Positions 62,102-64,000 of a DNA stretch of 64,000 nt are shown here, one piece after another (positions within the stretch are counted from its first letter, which is position 1; each line of letters opens with the position of its first letter). Under the pieces are notes generated by a model. The model was given only the letters and a program-made list of their open reading frames with translations. It did not search any database and was not told the DNA's origin. The translations under genes were made by a program, and so were the position numbers. The DNA comes from Paenibacillus alkalitolerans (GTDB lineage Bacteria > Bacillota > Bacilli > Paenibacillales > YIM-B00363): NCBI RefSeq assembly GCF_016482785.1, contig NZ_JAEMXM010000021.1:1-64000 (forward strand). The letters are read 5' to 3'.

Positions 62102-64000
62102 CTATTCTTCGCCCAACAACTCTTTATATTTTCCCGGCGTGATCCCTTCATATTTCTTGAATGTACGTATTAGAGCATTGACGTCGTTAAATCCGACATT
62201 GCCGGCGATGTGGTTGAGACTTTTATCATTATCGCTTCCGGAGATCAGCTTCTTCGCCTGTTCGACCCTTGTTTTATTAATGAAATCAAGCAGCCCTTCG
62301 CCATTGTGATCTTTGAACAGCTTGGACAAATAAGTCGCCTTCATTCCGAACCGGTCTCCGATCATTGAAATATTCAGGTTTGGATCATGATAGTTTTCCG
62401 TAATAAAGACGGTAACGGACCGCACCAGCTCATCCAGAGCGCGCTTCTTGGACTGTTGAATATTCAACTGCCTCTTCGACGAGGTAAACTCGCAAACCAA
62501 ACGAAGCATTTCCGTCATCTGGGCTTGCATCTCATGCACCGTGTCGCACGCAGTCAGGCGTTCGATTTTTTTCGGGTTCCGGATGAGGAAGCTTTCCTGC
62601 ACATCGCCGATTTCACTTATCGTTTTGATCAAAGTGCTTACCATATTGAGCATCAGGCAACGTGCAATCGGGACGGAGACGACCGGCGGCCGGAAATTGC
62701 GTTCGATAACCTCTTCAAGCGTCTGCTTCGCTTTATCGAAGTCGCCGATTTTCACGTAATTCATCAGCTGCTGTTCGACTTGGATCGGATAATAATAATA
62801 GCCGGCTTCCGCGTCGTCGTCCGCTTCTTTGCGAATCTGCTCGTAGCTTAGAATTTCTTTGGCTCCCATGACAAGCTTGTACTCCATCGCATCCAGCGCC
62901 TCCACGTATGCCTGCGGGATGTCCTCGACACCCTCGTGGATTGCGCTGACGGATAAGGTCAAATATATGCCGAACTTCGACCGAAGGAAAGATTGCGCTT
63001 CCCTTGCAATGCGGAGCAAGTCGGCCATACGTTCATCTTCTTCGGAACGGCTGAAATTGATCAGGCACACCATGGAATCGCCAATCTCCGTCACGTATCC
63101 CTGGTACTGCTGCGCCGCCAGCTCCTCCACCACATTCGTGATGATAAAATGCAGCAGCTTCAGCACCTCGTCCGCTTGCATCCCTTCATAGCGCTCGAAG
63201 AAAGGCTCGCTTTCCTCGACATACATCAATAGAACGGCGAAGGCATTGGACTGAAACCGGATACGGTGGGTAGTCAACGCTTCATCGAACGGAATCCGGC
63301 GGTCAAGCCTTCCCTTTAGCAGCTTGGCAATAAAATTCGCTTGCAGCAGATGATGCTGCTGATCGATTTGAAGCGCTATTTTTTCCATTTCGGACAATGT
63401 GGTATCCACTGCGTACTGAAGGTAATGGAATTCGTTGTCCGGAACGGTGGTTCCGATGTGGGACTTGCCGGAAAAAGTCTGAACGAGCCTGCGGACCGGA
63501 TTATAGTTTCTCCTGAGAAAGAAGTACGATAATACCATGCCGCCTAGCAGGCTGATGCCTATGCTCATATAAGTCAGTTTCCGGATCCGTTCCGCCTTTT
63601 CCCAATACAGGCTGCTGGGTATGACTGAAACGTATTTCAACGGAGAATGTTTCGATGACAGATAGAATACCTCGTATTTCCGACCTCCCTGAACAATATA
63701 GAAAAAACCCGAGGAACGGTCCAGTTTCCCGAAAGGAAAATCATCAATCCACGTATCCGAAGAATTGGTAACGAGGAGTTGGTTGTCTTCATTCAAAATA
63801 CCGACGTGGCCCTGATTGAACAGCTCCATATTTTCGATCGCATGGAATATTCTCCGGTTATCGATCATAATGACGTTCGTGGCGACAGGCGTTCCTTTGT
63901 CTGATTCATAGGAGCTGATATAAGCGGCGGTTCGGTGAATTTTGCCGTCGTCATCGATCCGCGTCATCGGAATAAAACCTTTGGCATCTTTTCGCTCTAC
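62102..64000 (-). CDS. Membrane-anchored AraC-family sensor, 5' end outside window
   Basis: At least 632 residues, open to the window edge (frame continues beyond ATG 63967 with VERKDAKGFIP). The visible part holds a Cache-like extracellular region (RIFHAIENMELFNQGHVGIL, VTNSSDTWIDDFPFGK), a transmembrane segment (YMSIGISLLGGMVLSYFFL), a long cytoplasmic linker and an AraC domain (LNISMIGDRFGMKATYLSKL, LNHIAGNVGFNDVNALIRTF). Likely activator of the importer downstream through the direct repeat at 62065. Confidence 0.92.
   Translation of the reverse strand, partial: VERKDAKGFIPMTRIDDDGKIHRTAAYISSYESDKGTPVATNVIMIDNRRIFHAIENMELFNQGHVGILNEDNQLLVTNSSDTWIDDFPFGKLDRSSGFFYIVQGGRKYEVFYLSSKHSPLKYVSVIPSSLYWEKAERIRKLTYMSIGISLLGGMVLSYFFLRRNYNPVRRLVQTFSGKSHIGTTVPDNEFHYLQYAVDTTLSEMEKIALQIDQQHHLLQANFIAKLLKGRLDRRIPFDEALTTHRIRFQSNAFAVLLMYVEESEPFFERYEGMQADEVLKLLHFIITNVVEELAAQQYQGYVTEIGDSMVCLINFSRSEEDERMADLLRIAREAQSFLRSKFGIYLTLSVSAIHEGVEDIPQAYVEALDAMEYKLVMGAKEILSYEQIRKEADDDAEAGYYYYPIQVEQQLMNYVKIGDFDKAKQTLEEVIERNFRPPVVSVPIARCLMLNMVSTLIKTISEIGDVQESFLIRNPKKIERLTACDTVHEMQAQMTEMLRLVCEFTSSKRQLNIQQSKKRALDELVRSVTVFITENYHDPNLNISMIGDRFGMKATYLSKLFKDHNGEGLLDFINKTRVEQAKKLISGSDNDKSLNHIAGNVGFNDVNALIRTFKKYEGITPGKYKELLGEE

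Noticed and set aside
1-64000. Phage, insertion sequence, toxin-antitoxin or large biosynthetic cluster
   Set aside because: No integrase, transposase, structural phage, toxin or megasynthase gene was recognised on either strand.

Overview
The window looks like a chromosomal segment of a Paenibacillus-type Firmicute (Paenibacillus, Cohnella or a close relative). The grounds are a moderately high G+C content, strong AGGAGG-type ribosome binding sites, use of GTG and TTG starts, a GerAB-type spore germination permease, an intracellular subtilisin, membrane-bound AraC sensors, a YesM/YesN two-component pair, and intergenic regions full of small palindromic repeats. No rRNA, tRNA, phage, insertion sequence or CRISPR locus was seen.

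The main theme is the breakdown of plant pectin and rhamnogalacturonan and use of the resulting uronic acids. From 14.5 kb down to 0 kb, on the minus strand, runs a pectin locus: two paralogous solute-binding lipoproteins, two CUT1 permeases, a KdgF-like cupin, a 1,808-residue secreted protein with a pectate-lyase-like domain at one end and a pectin methylesterase at the other, a GH43 enzyme, an alpha/alpha-toroid protein and a broken MFS transporter. A divergent membrane AraC sensor (14.6-16.9 kb) probably controls it. At 24.4-30.5 kb an operon uxaE, larA-like, SDR, uxaC with a divergent LacI repressor would turn galacturonate and glucuronate into mannonate. At 35.3-42.3 kb are GH95, an alpha/beta hydrolase, an AraC regulator, an aldo/keto reductase and a broken GH28-type gene. 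At 44-54.4 kb a locus ordered like Bacillus subtilis yesMNOPQR ends in a GH105 unsaturated rhamnogalacturonyl hydrolase; next to it are a dehydrogenase, an aldo/keto reductase and the remnant of a rhamnogalacturonan acetylesterase. At 58.3-64 kb a third CUT1 importer lies behind another membrane AraC sensor that runs off the window.

Between these blocks are housekeeping or accessory genes: a WYL regulator with an AlkZ-related protein and a nitrilase-family enzyme, two secreted proteins sharing a short helical repeat, SbtA-type bicarbonate transporter with a DUF2294 protein, methyltransferases, a GNAT, a GerAB orphan, a Q/N-rich protein, an intracellular serine protease and an AgcS symporter.

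How it works together (inference): secreted or surface enzymes cut and de-esterify pectin, three lipoprotein-dependent importers bring in oligosaccharides (no ATPase gene is present, so a shared MsmX-type ATPase elsewhere is expected), cytoplasmic GH105, GH95 and GH43 trim them, and KdgF, UxaC, UxaE and the reductases feed the monomers towards 2-keto-3-deoxygluconate. At least four genes are decayed (MFS, GH28-like, acetylesterase, methyltransferase), so the region is being remodelled. The most notable non-coding signals are a 0.5-kb array of about 52-bp hairpin units, a pair of inverted 24-bp operators, a 21-bp-spaced direct repeat upstream of the third importer, and a hairpin/ribosome-site module repeated at two loci.
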